From: Gloeopeniophorella convolvens
Lineage: Eukaryota; Basidiomycota; Agaricomycetes; Russulales
DNA: 15,369 nt
Reading direction: 5' to 3'
Assembly (NCBI GenBank): GCA_022496205.1
Contig: WTXD01000238.1
Coordinates: 1 to 15,369, forward strand
A program made the position numbers and the translations under genes. Shown here in pieces: positions 1 through 7,834 of this stretch. How positions within the stretch are numbered: position 1 is the stretch's first letter; every line of letters begins with the position of its first letter. The notes beneath the pieces were generated by a model. That model was not told where the DNA came from and made no database searches. It saw only the letters and a program-made list of their open reading frames with translations.

Positions 1-1238
1 GAAAATCCCCGACGATCTTCATGTAACGATCTCGCTCCTCCCAGAACGGCATATGGCTCGATGCGCCAAACGTGACCCACTTCACCTTCTCGATCTTTTC
101 AAAGAAAGGCGCGACCACGAAATCTTGTGCGATATCCGCGGCGCCGTTTACGACCAGGGTCGGCACGGTGATGAGGTGCAGCCTGTCCACGACACTGGGC
201 CGATGCCAAACTCTTTGTCGGGAAAGAGCGTGGAAATGGTGAGAAAAGAGGATAACTATATCCAGGCTCTTACGGCGTAAAGTAACCTAAATAAAGTTTA
301 ACTTCTTCCTGAATTTCAGGGTAATTTGCGTGAATAGTTTAACTTTTGAGCCGAACACCGAGAAAACTCTGAGTAGAGTTGAATTATTTTCACACATATT
401 TGAAATACAAGAGTGTGGATATAGTTATCCTCTTTTTCTGACTATTTCCACGCTCTTTCCCAACAAAGAGGTTGGCATCGGCCCAGTGCGATTGTCCACG
501 ATACCAACTCTCCTCCTGGACCCGTGCTACACAAAGTATGTATCAGCGAAATGCATGCCCTAGGTCAAGGCTATTGACCTACAGGGCACCTGCAACTGTC
601 GGATCCTCAAAAACCCCATTCAAGACGCTCTCGATCTCGCGTGGGGTAGGCTCGATGGTGCAGTTGTGCTTCGCATGGAGGGACTTCAGGGCAGCCCGGT
701 ACTTCTCGGGGTTGCTCATTCCTGCCATCAGCCCTTTCTGCACGTCTTCCGGGAATGCTGACGCGAGTTGCATGGTCGACGTTGCCCAAAGCGAGAACGC
801 TGCCAGCGAGTTGGTGAGCACGAGCCTGTGCAGCCCCTTTGGCTGGCGCACCGCCAGCTCGCTGCACAGCACGCCGCCCCACGAGTGCCCAAGTAGGTCG
901 TATCCGTCCTCGACGCCCAGATGCTTGAGCAGGTTCTCCAGCTCGCTGACGAAGAGTCCGATGGTCCAGAATGTCGACGGCTTGCCCTGGACACGCGTGG
1001 AGCGTCCACCACTGAGCTGGTCGTAGAGCACGACGGGTTGGCGCGCACTCAGGTCGGAAATAGGGAGCAGGTAGTCGTGTGCTAGGCCGGGACCTCCGTG
1101 CACGACAACCAAGGGGCGTGTTTCGGGGGACAGCGTGCCAAAAATACGGTATCGGGTTTGGTACGTTTCGCCTTCTACAGTGAACGGTGCGCTGCTCTCG
1201 ACGGTTGGCATAGTCTTGGTGGTTGGGGTAGTAGACAT
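1..1238 (-). pseudogene. Alpha/beta-hydrolase, proline iminopeptidase/amidase type, interrupted by a MITE
   Basis: Probable S33-family hydrolase releasing an N-terminal residue from a small peptide or amide. Seen: exon 1 runs 1238-583. From the ATG at 1238 it carries HGGPG (residues 47-51, oxyanion region), YDQLSGGRS (72-80) and GHSWGG (117-122, nucleophile Ser119). A 56 bp intron, 582-527 (GTAGGT...TGTAG), joins in phase to exon 2 (526 onward), which reads TGPGGELVSWTI. The frame then hits the element at 488-193 and stops at 444-442. Beyond it, 192-1 encodes VDRLHLITVPTLVVNG, then GAAD (likely acid residue) and SSHMPFWEE (likely catalytic His), cut by the window edge. Removing the element and one CGA copy puts the halves in one frame, so the insertion separates Ser from Asp and His. 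About 30 residues that relatives usually have after EDPTV seem missing, so the allele may have been defective earlier. ATG 1236-1238 was chosen because homology starts shortly after it; an in-frame ATG at 1322 is an alternative. Confidence 0.8.
193..488. mobile_element. CACTA-type MITE with long terminal inverted repeats, 3 bp TSD
   Basis: A 296 bp non-coding element. Its ends are perfect inverted repeats for the first 16 bp (CACTGGGCCGATGCCA at 193; its complement ends at 488). The arms continue to about 267 and 414, roughly 74 bp with four or five mismatches and one 1-nt gap. The centre (268-413) is AT-rich and has no convincing ORF. The flanks carry the 3 bp direct repeat CGA at 190-192 and 489-491. 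CACTG termini plus a 3 bp duplication are hallmarks of the EnSpm/CACTA superfamily. The exact border is supported independently: deleting the element with one CGA rejoins the hydrolase reading frame. It must depend on an autonomous partner elsewhere. Its terminal sequence differs from that of the larger CACTG element at 3549 beyond CACTGG, so it is another family. Confidence 0.85.
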
Positions 1239-1734
1239 GGGTGCAATCCTGTAGTAGATTCCCCACTTTTCGTAAATAAATACTTGGGTATTGCCAGCTT
1301 CGAAACTTGTTTCAGAGGCCATCAGTCCTTGCCTATAAGTAACGGCACGAATGTCTTCCGTTACTACATAAGGTTTACCTTGGTCAGAGGCGAGTACATA
1401 GATCCCTGCTGCCTTCTGCTGCTAGTCAGCCGGAGAACAAACCGAACACGCAATACACTCTTGCGCGCCTCGCTAAAGCCGAGTGTTTTGATCAATGGCC
1501 ATGGCTATCTAACCGGCTACGGGGAGCAGTGGGGACAGTGGCGGCGACTCTTTACGAATCCATCCGAGGGGAAACAACTCGATTACATACCACGATCCAA
1601 AGGTGCCCCGCCCGCAAGTGTGCTTCCTTGAGCAGAAGCAGTGCAAAGTTTCCACCAAATCAAGCTGAGCTTAGAGCTTATAGAACAGAGCCGTTACAGC
1701 CGTTTTCGAAACTTGGTCGCGAGGACCTTGCCGC
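1239..1734. other. Divergent intergenic region between the hydrolase and gene 1
   Basis: No gene is recognised here. The hydrolase starts leftward from 1238 and array gene 1 rightward from 1870, so this stretch is a shared 5' region. On the minus strand an AT-rich TATTTATTT lies at 1274-1282, about 40 bp upstream of the hydrolase ATG, and is a possible TATA element. Open frames across the stretch have no family resemblance. Sequence similarity to the array's repeated upstream block begins only around 1735, so this part is unique in the window. Confidence 0.5.
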
Positions 1735-1869
1735 CCTGCCGGCAGTCACGCCGACCCCGAGTGCGGTCACGGGGTTCCGGAGAAGCGATGGACGATTCGC
1801 GCTTCTCATGAATACAGTACGTAAGTACCAACACGTCCTTCACACCCCGACCCGCATATACATTCTGCT
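1735..1869 (+). promoter_or_regulatory. Upstream block of array gene 1 (duplicated promoter, copy 1)
   Basis: This is the repeat-derived promoter of gene 1. The block AGTCACG...GTGCGGTCACGGGG (1744-1774) recurs upstream of genes 2, 3 and 4. It is followed by the shared segment GCGCTTCTCATGAATA (1800-1815) and the CACGTCCTTCACA stretch. The TATA-like CATATA lies at 1855-1860, only about 10 bp from the ATG, because this copy lacks a 10 bp segment (ACACCTTTTT) present between TATA and ATG in copies 2-4. That deletion may shift transcription start relative to the ATG. Confidence 0.55.
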
Positions 1870-3001
1870 ATGTCTCATTTCCCCAGAATATGTCACCGCC
1901 TGTCTCCGGCCTCTCTCTCTTCCTTCTTCAACCAGCGTTTAAACCAGACAGCACTCCTCACCCGAACATGGTCCCTCCGCCGCGTTGGCCCGTACATATA
2001 CCTCTCGTCGCGATCCACATCCACGTCTTCACTACCGTCATCGTCATCACCCCCACCACGCCCCCCAAGCCATAATACCCGGAAGCAAATCAGCACACTC
2101 GATCCGGATCGCCTCCAGCCTTCTGACTTCATCGACCTCTCCGCCTATACCACTGTTGGGATCTGGACTGGGCCTCGCAGCGCATTTGAAGCGCCCAAAG
2201 TTCATCTGCGCTATGATCAAGCCGGGGCTCACAGTCCAAGGATACCGTTTCCTTCTGGTGCGCGCGGCTTCCTGTACTACGCGCGTGACCCCGGGCTCGC
2301 CGAGGGTGGTCAAGTCCGCTTCCGCATTGTAGCGACACCTGAGAGCGCGTTCGAAGAAGGCCAAGATCTCTTGCTCCGCAACGGTATGCCTTGGCATATT
2401 CCGCCTGGACTACTTCCACGAGCTCCCAATGTGGGGCTCGTGAAATTATTGCTGTGCGACGAGCTTGTCACTCGAGAGCAGCTCGCTGCATGGGAGTCGT
2501 ATCCCCAGAAACTCAGGCACAGTCCCGTGGTCACACGTTTTGGACAGCCTTTCAGTATGTCTCTTTCTGCGGCAAAGCCAGGAACCTGGGTGCGGACGTC
2601 CACGCACGATCGTGTCCATTATCTGCGCTTCAGGCTCTCACATGCCAATTATTCCTTCGCTCGCGGTGAGTCATCGCGCCTCCGCATACGCTAAATCTTT
2701 ACTGAGGACAGGACTGTTTCTCTGTGTTCTTTAAGGTGCGGGGACAATGTGCTTGGAACCTTCGTCGCTGCCGGAGCATGCAGGGAAGCGTGTTGTTGTC
2801 ATACGGGTGCTTGAGCTGCACGAACCCGTCGAGAGCCGCACTGGACTGCACTTTACACCCGCAATCCCAGAGGCTGGAGGGTTGCTCCGGTATCCGCGCA
2901 GTGGGCAGATGGTGGAGTTCGACCTGGATGTTCCATCGAGCGCCACGTACACTCTGAGGAGTTTCTGGGATGACTACGAAAAATCTAAAACTGACGCATG
3001 A
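1870..3001 (+). CDS. Array gene 1: uncharacterised agaricomycete tandem-family protein
   Basis: Function unknown. Two exons, 1870-2665 and 2736-3001, with a 70 bp intron (GTGAGT...TTTAAG), give 353 residues. The N-terminus (1-77) has no Asp or Glu and many Ser, Arg and Pro, like a mitochondrial presequence or disordered tail. The core follows: TLDPDRLQPSDF (76-87), the variable segment after LRY (116-125), PFPSGARGFLYYARDPG (126-142), GGQVRFRIVATPE (146-158), GQDLLLRNGMPW (164-175) and WVRTSTHDRV (240-249). Exon 2 encodes CLEPSSLPEHAG, then VVVIRVLEL and the C-terminal WDDYEKSK segment, ending TGA-TAG. No signal peptide, membrane helix or catalytic motif is evident. The layout resembles a large uncharacterised family I recall from polypores, with a GFLYY motif, a GxDLLLxNGxPW motif and a LPEHAG/VVVxRVL C-terminal block. 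It is intact, but its TATA box lies unusually close to the ATG. Differences from the sisters include Cys196 (Arg in genes 2-4). Confidence 0.85.
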
Positions 3002-3120
3002 TAGCCAATGCATTCGTCGGCAACTCGCGCCATGTGCAAGTGCACCTCAGCCTGTAATACGCAGTCAAAAATCCGTGTGCTCTGTTGCTCGCGCGTCCTC
3101 AGGCCTGTCGATTGGATGCG
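3002..3120. repeat. 3' flanking repeat block, copy 1
   Basis: Directly after the stop of gene 1 the sequence (ATAGCCAATGCATTCGTCGG, then a run including GTAATACGCAGTCAAAAA and CGATTGGATG) matches the sequence after gene 2 (6439-6560) across about 120 bp with scattered changes. The first 60 bp also match after genes 3 and 4. It is non-coding and shows that the duplicated unit extends past the coding sequence; it probably includes the 3' UTR. Confidence 0.7.
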
Positions 3121-3509
3121 TAGTGCGAGTCTCTTCATAAGGTCTCAAGATCTCAGCTGCTGCTCTGAGTGACGAAGACAAGCAGATACACGTCAGTATT
3201 CTGTAGTTTCCCAGTGACTTTCTGCAACGGACCTTTTCCATTCCGATGCTACGATGAGCGGTCCCTGCGCACGGACCCACAGCTGATAATAGGGCATTCA
3301 ATGGTTTGAGTCGAATTCTCTGAATAGACAGCCAGCAGTCACGACCTCGAGTGCGATCACGGGGTTTCGGGGAAGCCGGATCCGGAGCCATTACGTTATG
3401 CCTCGTTACGCGTAGCTGGACGACGAGTCGCGCTTCTCGTGAATACCGACTGCATGTCGTTCACATCCTGATCATGACGAGTCACATATAACACCTTTTT
3501 CATTCTGCT
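3121..3509 (+). promoter_or_regulatory. Upstream repeat and promoter of array gene 2
   Basis: Two duplicated segments lie here. Positions 3121-3276 (GAGTCTCTTCATAAGGTCTC through ACGATGAGCGGTCCCTGCG) match 9930-10080. Positions 3343-3509 are the promoter block shared by all four genes, with GTGCGATCACGGGG at 3351-3364, ACGCGTAGCTGGACGACG near 3408-3425, a TATA-like CATATAA at 3485-3491, then ACACCTTTTTCATTCTGCT up to the ATG. Compared with gene 4's upstream region, about 150 bp is missing between the two segments. The intact ACGCGTAGCTGG here is the empty target site for the TA-flanked element upstream of gene 4. An in-frame TAA at 3489-3491 overlaps the TATA box and fixes the ATG at 3510 as the first possible start. 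Confidence 0.6.
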
Positions 3510-4527
3510 ATGTCCCATTTTCCCCGAATATGGCACCGCCTGTCTCCGCACTGGACATCGACCGAAAATTCTCGCCGGAAGTGGCACAGAAGTGGCTACT
3601 TCTGTTACGATTCAAGCACCTTTTTGGAACCGCCGATCACAGGAAGTGTACCAAAAGCACGACAGTAATGCCGAATAAACCATGTACTTCAGTCACCTCT
3701 ACTGTCAGGTGCTCCCCGGTCCGGTGCTTTGTACCCCAGTGGTCACCGGCACACTCGCGTTTGCTTTCGCTACACATTTATAGCACGCACATCAATACAG
3801 GGATCATAATTGAATTCTACAACATGTATGTACATGCAGAGACCCTCTGTAAGTCCCCGAAATGTTCGAGACACGATGGGAAGGGTGGGAATGATCAACA
3901 TGGAGGCTGCGTGCTATCCCTCCCCCGGGTTTGAGGAGGCACCGCACACCGGAACGCAATGACAGTAGTCCGACGACGCGCGTGCCTGGCTGCCAGTTCG
4001 GATCCACGTCAGCACGGGATGGTGGCGACAGCGTAGCGGTGACGGGTTGTATTGAGGTGCTGTCGTCGCCGCTTGAGCTCGGAAGGCCGACATCGCACGC
4101 GAGGATTCGCGGTGCTGCAATCTGGCGCTGGTCCCAAGGGTGACAGGACCGCGGTTCTACAGCGCGCTGGGCGATGCGCCCATTCGAAGCTGCGTCGATG
4201 TGGGACAGCGAATGTGGCGGAGCGGCGGCGTGCACTGGCGTGCCATCGCCACTCAGGTCCACGGTGCTGACATGGCCGCGCTCGTCAGAGCATGGGGGGT
4301 TCCAGCGCACTTCCGTGACCGATTAATCCCTCGAGTTGTTCACGTGCGTGCACAGGAATCGCTGTCGGAAATGTCTCCGATGAGCACTAGCTTGTGTATA
4401 GTCTCTCACTTACTGAAGGCGCGCTCACCGGGACCTGGCCAGTACCTCATTTCCTTGGGTGGAACAGCCAGTGGCTACCCCTCATGCACAGCCAGAGATA
4501 AGATAAAGCTAGACCTGTGGCAAGCGA

Positions 4528-4651
4528 CAAGAGAAAGAGAGCCACGAGCGAGAGCAGAGACATAAGAGCAAACGAGAGCACAAGTGAGAGCAAGAGTGCG
4601 AGTGAGAGCTAGCAAGAGAGAGCACAAGCGAGAGCAGATACATAGCGAGAA
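4528..4651. repeat. GA-rich imperfect minisatellite inside the CACTA element
   Basis: A purine-rich tract is built from variants of GAGAGCA and CAAGCGAGAGCAGAGACATA. The longer unit occurs at about 4543-4565 and again at about 4622-4644. The strand asymmetry (almost no C/T runs) is striking against the surrounding mixed sequence. Low-complexity subterminal or internal arrays of this sort are common in CACTA elements. No coding role is supported. Confidence 0.6.
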
Positions 4652-4775
4652 TGCCATGACGGCAGTCAAAGAAGCGATGGTGCTGCAGGGCTCCTGTCTG
4701 CGTGCTGTCACTGAAAAAGGATCAAGCTCCTCAAGGCGACAGAAATAAGGATGTTGCACCCAATGTGTGATCAGC

Positions 4776-5090
4776 TCACCTTCGTCTGAGGTGTCTGCTA
4801 GGTCCTCGCCATCTCCCATTGTGTCCTCGTCCCCTCCATCGAAAATGTCCACATGTATGCGCCGTCACTTCGGAGATGCTGAAGGAACATTTTCGCTTGC
4901 ATGTTTTCGTGTAGCGTGGGCGCTCGTCCGTTGACGGTGCTCGTTCTCGCGGTACACTTTGCCTGCCTTGTGGGTGATTTCTTGTTTTAGATGGAGTTGC
5001 TTGGTCCTTGGGAGCTGCAAGAGGTGGATTGGATGACATGCACTCCTGGAAGTCATAGAGGACAGGGATGAGATCGTACTTGGGCGGCAT
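4776..5090 (-). other. Weak candidate ORF inside the CACTA element
   Basis: A minus-strand frame from the ATG at 5090 reads MPPKYDLIPVLYDFQECMSS, then a Pro/Lys/Arg-rich stretch with HPQGRQSVPRERAPS and TKTCKRK, ending at 4776. In an overlapping frame (4852-4760) the same DNA encodes a strongly acidic DIFDGGDEDTMGDGEDLADT followed by a GTGAGC that could be a donor site. A basic or Pro-rich start that splices into an acidic stretch would be plausible for the N-terminus of a transposon ORF. I recognise no family, and the frame could be chance or a decayed remnant. Confidence 0.25.
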
Positions 5091-6438
5091 GGCAAGGATG
5101 CGAAGTGGATGTGACTTAGGGGCTAGAGCGAGCTCGCGACTTGGCTGATTTCGTGGACTACGGCCCCTTCGGGCCTTGGGTTCCGGAGTTTGCGTAATCC
5201 GCCTTCTGCACGTTATCTGTATATGCTGCAAAAGTACAACCGAATGATACCAGAAGTCTATTTTTACACTTCCTGGCCTAAAACACGCTTGAATTCCAAC
5301 AATTCTGTCGTACTTTCCGCCCCGAATTTTCGATCGATGTCCAGTGCCGGTCTCTATCTCATCCTTCAATCAGAGCCCAAACCAGACAACACCCCTCCCC
5401 CGAACATGGTCCCTCCCCCGCGCTAGCCCGTACATATACCTCCCGTCGCGACCCACATCCACATCTCCACTACCGTTACCGTCATCACCTTCAACACGCC
5501 GCCGGTCCAAAGGGCGCACTCCCCGGAAGCAAATTAGCACACTCGATCCAAATCGCCTCCAGCCTTCGGATTTCATCGACCTCTCCACCCATTCTACTGT
5601 TGGGATCTGGACTGTGCCTCGCGGCTCATATGAAGCGCCCAAGATCGCTTTGCGCTATGGAATGGGGGATCGCAACTCAAAATTACCGTTCCCCTCTGGT
5701 GCGCGCGGCTTCCTGTACTACGCGCGTGATCCGGGGCTCGCAGAGGGTGGCCAAGTCCGCTTCCGCATCGTAGCGACACCTGAAGGCGCATTCGAAGAAG
5801 GCCAAGATCTCTTGCTCCGCAACGGTATGCCCTGGCATATTCCCCCGGACTGCTTCCACGAGCTCCCAACGTGGGGCTCGCGAGATTATTGCTGCGCGAC
5901 GAGCTTGTCACGCGAGAGCAGGTCGCTGCATGGGAGTCGTATCCCCAGAAACTCAGGCACAGCCCTGTGGTCACGCGTTTTGGACAACCTTTCACTCCCT
6001 CTCTCTCTACGTCAATGCTAGTAATTTGGGTGCGGACGTCCACGCACGATCGTGTCTGCCATTTGCGTCTCTGGCTCTCGCTTGCCAGACATTCTTTCAC
6101 TCGGGGTGAGTCGTCGTGCCTTCGCATAAGACAAGCTTTTACTGATAACAGGATGGTCTCTGCGTTACTTAGGTGCGGGGACAGTGTGTTTAGAACCATC
6201 GTCGCTGCCGGAGCATGCAGGGAAGCGTATCGTTGTCATACGGGTGCTTGAGTTGCTCGAACCCGTCGAGAGCCGCGCTGGACTGCCCTTCATGCCCACA
6301 GTACCAGTGGTTGGAGAACTACTCCGGCACCGGCGCAGTGGACGGACGGTGGAGTTTGACCTGGATAGACCCTCAATCATCACGTCCACTCTGAGGAGTT
6401 TCTGGGATGACTATGAAAAATGTAAACCCGGTGCATAA

Positions 6439-6790
6439 TAGTCAATGCGTTCGTCAGCGATTCGCGCCACATGCAAGTGCAACTCAGCTTGTAATACGCA
6501 ATCAAAAACCCGCGTGCCTTGTTGCCCCCATGTCCTTAGGCCCTAGTCGATTGGATGTGTGGTACTTAGGGCCGAGCATCATGCATCGACTCGCGGTTAC
6601 CGGTCACGGGATCGCGTCGATGGATATTGGGGGCATGCCTGAAAGCGAGGTGCGGAATTCACATAACTTAGCATTCTACAGACTACTCCTCTTATGCAAT
6701 GCCTCTGATACCACCACTATTGCGCTGTCTTTCCTCTACTTTCGGCACGGATCGTTTCAATTGATTGAGGCTTCGTGTGCTCGTCCCACG
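6439..6790. repeat. 3' flanking repeat blocks after gene 2
   Basis: Positions 6439-6560 match the 3' flank of gene 1. Positions 6558-6713 (GGGCCGAGCATCATGCA through GCAATGCCTCTGATACC) match 12675-12794, the stretch next to the acyl-CoA oxidase 3' end. Positions 6714-6790 (ACTATTGCGCTGTCTTTCC, TACTTTCGGC) match 9241-9320 after gene 3. No gene is seen. A short inverted repeat (ATCGACTCGCG ... CGCGTCGAT) lies around 6586-6622. Confidence 0.6.
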
Positions 6791-7460
6791 GACGTGTTCT
6801 TGCGCGACTTCCGGGTCTTCTGAAGCTCGTCTGTACATCGTGCTTGTGTAACTATCACGGCAATTTTGAAGTTTCCTTGGGGTGTGGTCTGATGGCGGAC
6901 AACGCGGTCCTTTCTCATAGCTATCGGTGCAGCTAGATGGCACACCGTAACAGGTATTTATTACCCTGCTTCCCGATGAGTCTGCTGGGGCATCTTCGTG
7001 AGTTCGCCGCAGCACGGGCATCTGCAACATTAGTCATTTGCGCATAGATCTCGGAGGAAGGGAGATGCCATACGGGTAGTAAACGTGATGAACACTATTA
7101 TCACAGATCGCACGAACGACTGAAAAAGGCGTCGCGAGTGGCAGCATACTTAAACAACTTTGCTTATACCAACAACTTGAAGTTGCCGTGACTGTCACCC
7201 GCACATCCCCGTAGTCAAACGCACGGTCCTTCCAGCGCTGTGCGATCCTGTGGCCTTGCGCCAAGCATAGAGGTACGGCCAAGATAGAACTTGAAGACGC
7301 GTCAATATGCGCGAGCTTTAATGAGGCAGAAACAAGGCAAGCCGCGAATTGGAATGCGCACGGGATGACACCACGCCCACTAGGAAGGGACATACCTGCG
7401 ACAAGGAGCTCTGGACAAGGCTCTGGATGTGCAGCGACGACCGTAGCAGCCTGAGTATGG
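6791..7460. other. Spacer without a recognisable gene
   Basis: About 670 bp between the repeat blocks of genes 2 and 3 with no clear counterpart elsewhere in the window. A minus-strand frame at 7393-7034 (119 codons) starts with a mildly hydrophobic stretch, but it shows no family resemblance, no conserved splice pattern and no repeat copy, so I do not call it a gene. CAACTTGAAGTTG near 7167-7182 is a short perfect palindrome. Confidence 0.4.
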
Positions 7461-7834
7461 AATGTCGCTCCCGTGTACTTGGGGGGTTTTTCATACGTAC
7501 ATTAGCACTCCAGTCTCAGCCCTTGCGTCGACTCTTTCCACCTTGCGCTGTCGCGCATGAGTAGCTGAGGGTAGGTATGCGTTCGGTGATTTGAGTTGAA
7601 TGCCTGGCCAGTGAGATGATGAGACTCAAGAGGCCTCAAGAGCCTGAGGCTACCCGGAGCAGTCACGACCTCGACTTGGAGTGCGATCACGGGATTTCGG
7701 GGAAGCCGGAGCCGTTACGATATGCCCCGTCACGCGTAGCTGGACGACGGCTCGTCGCGCTTCTCATGAATACTAAGTGCCAACTGCACGTCGTTCACAT
7801 CCTGACTCGCGTATAACACCTTTTTCATTCTGCT
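7461..7834 (+). promoter_or_regulatory. Upstream repeat and promoter of array gene 3
   Basis: Positions 7465-7660 (GCTCCCGTGTACTTGGGGGG, GAGTAGCTGAGGGTAGGTATG, GAGATGATGAGACTCAAGAGG) match 10088-10265 upstream of gene 4 closely. The common promoter block follows: GTGCGATCACGGGA at 7681-7694, then ACGCGTAGCTGGACGACG near 7733-7750 (an empty site for the TA element), GCGCTTCTCATGAATAC, and the TATA-like GTATAAC at 7811-7817 about 20 bp before the ATG. An in-frame TAA (7814-7816) overlaps that TATA box. Confidence 0.6.

Larger units (their letters stand above)
3549..5346. mobile_element. CACTA/EnSpm-type DNA transposon (CACTG ends, TSD CCG), inside gene 2
   Basis: The ends are inverted: CACTGGACATCGACCGAAAA at 3549 and, on the other strand from 5346, the same with a single C/T change; similarity fades after about 30 bp (AAAATTC, then GGCGGAA-like). 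The flanks are CCG at 3546-3548 and 5347-5349, while the uninterrupted paralogs carry a single CCG there. Subterminal motifs recur: AGGAAGTGTA at 3641-3650 and inverted at 5265-5274, plus the perfect hairpin ACAGAAGT-GGCT-ACTTCTGT at 3586-3605. At 1.8 kb it is far too short for an autonomous CACTA element, and I recognise no transposase motifs, so it is probably non-autonomous or a deletion derivative. The interior includes a GA-rich repeat (4528-4651) and a weak minus-strand ORF (4776-5090). Confidence 0.9.
3510..6438 (+). pseudogene. Array gene 2: family paralog split by a CACTA element and frameshifted
   Basis: Same family as genes 1, 3 and 4. The first 13 codons (3510-3548, ATG to CTGTCTCCG) are followed by a 1798 bp transposon (3549-5346). 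The coding sequence resumes in the same frame at 5347 after the duplicated CCG, reading VSISSFNQSPNQ and onward. Core motifs are recognisable: TLDPNRLQPSDF, PFPSGARGFLYYARDPG, GQDLLLRNGMPW. A second lesion is a 1-nt loss in the C5 run at 5842-5846, after MPWHIPP; the paralogous frame continues one frame over (GLARLLLRDELVTREQ and WVRTSTHDRV). The intron is 6106-6172 (67 bp, GTGAGT...CTTAG) and exon 2 is 6173-6438, ending TAA-TAG. With two independent lesions this copy should make no full product. A GTG-started reading at 5344 is not a credible fungal start. Confidence 0.85.

Noticed and set aside
184..501. A 9 bp target duplication TGTCCACGA around the MITE (MULE-like)
   Set aside because: The right copy is offset 4 bp from the inverted-repeat end. 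The 3 bp CGA directly abuts both ends, and removing it restores the frame, so the 9-mer is an internal repeat of the gene sequence.
193..530. The hydrolase MITE acting as a spliced intron
   Set aside because: A GTATCG donor before it and a CCCAG near its far end exist, but joining them puts the downstream GAAD/SSH part out of frame.
3804..4310. Minus-strand 168-codon frame inside the CACTA element as a transposase
   Set aside because: No recognisable transposase motif, and no support from codon pattern or splice structure.
5344..6021. A separate gene starting at GTG 5344
   Set aside because: GTG starts are not expected in fungi, and the sequence is the continuation of the gene that starts at 3510, across the CACTA element.
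6586..6622. Short inverted repeat ATCGAC...GTCGAT as element ends
   Set aside because: The arms are under 12 bp, imperfect and without a flanking duplication, and the surrounding sequence is shared with the 3' flank of gene 4.
7034..7393. Minus-strand 119-codon frame as a small secreted protein
   Set aside because: The N-terminal hydrophobic stretch is weak, with no family, no repeat conservation and no supporting promoter or splice structure.
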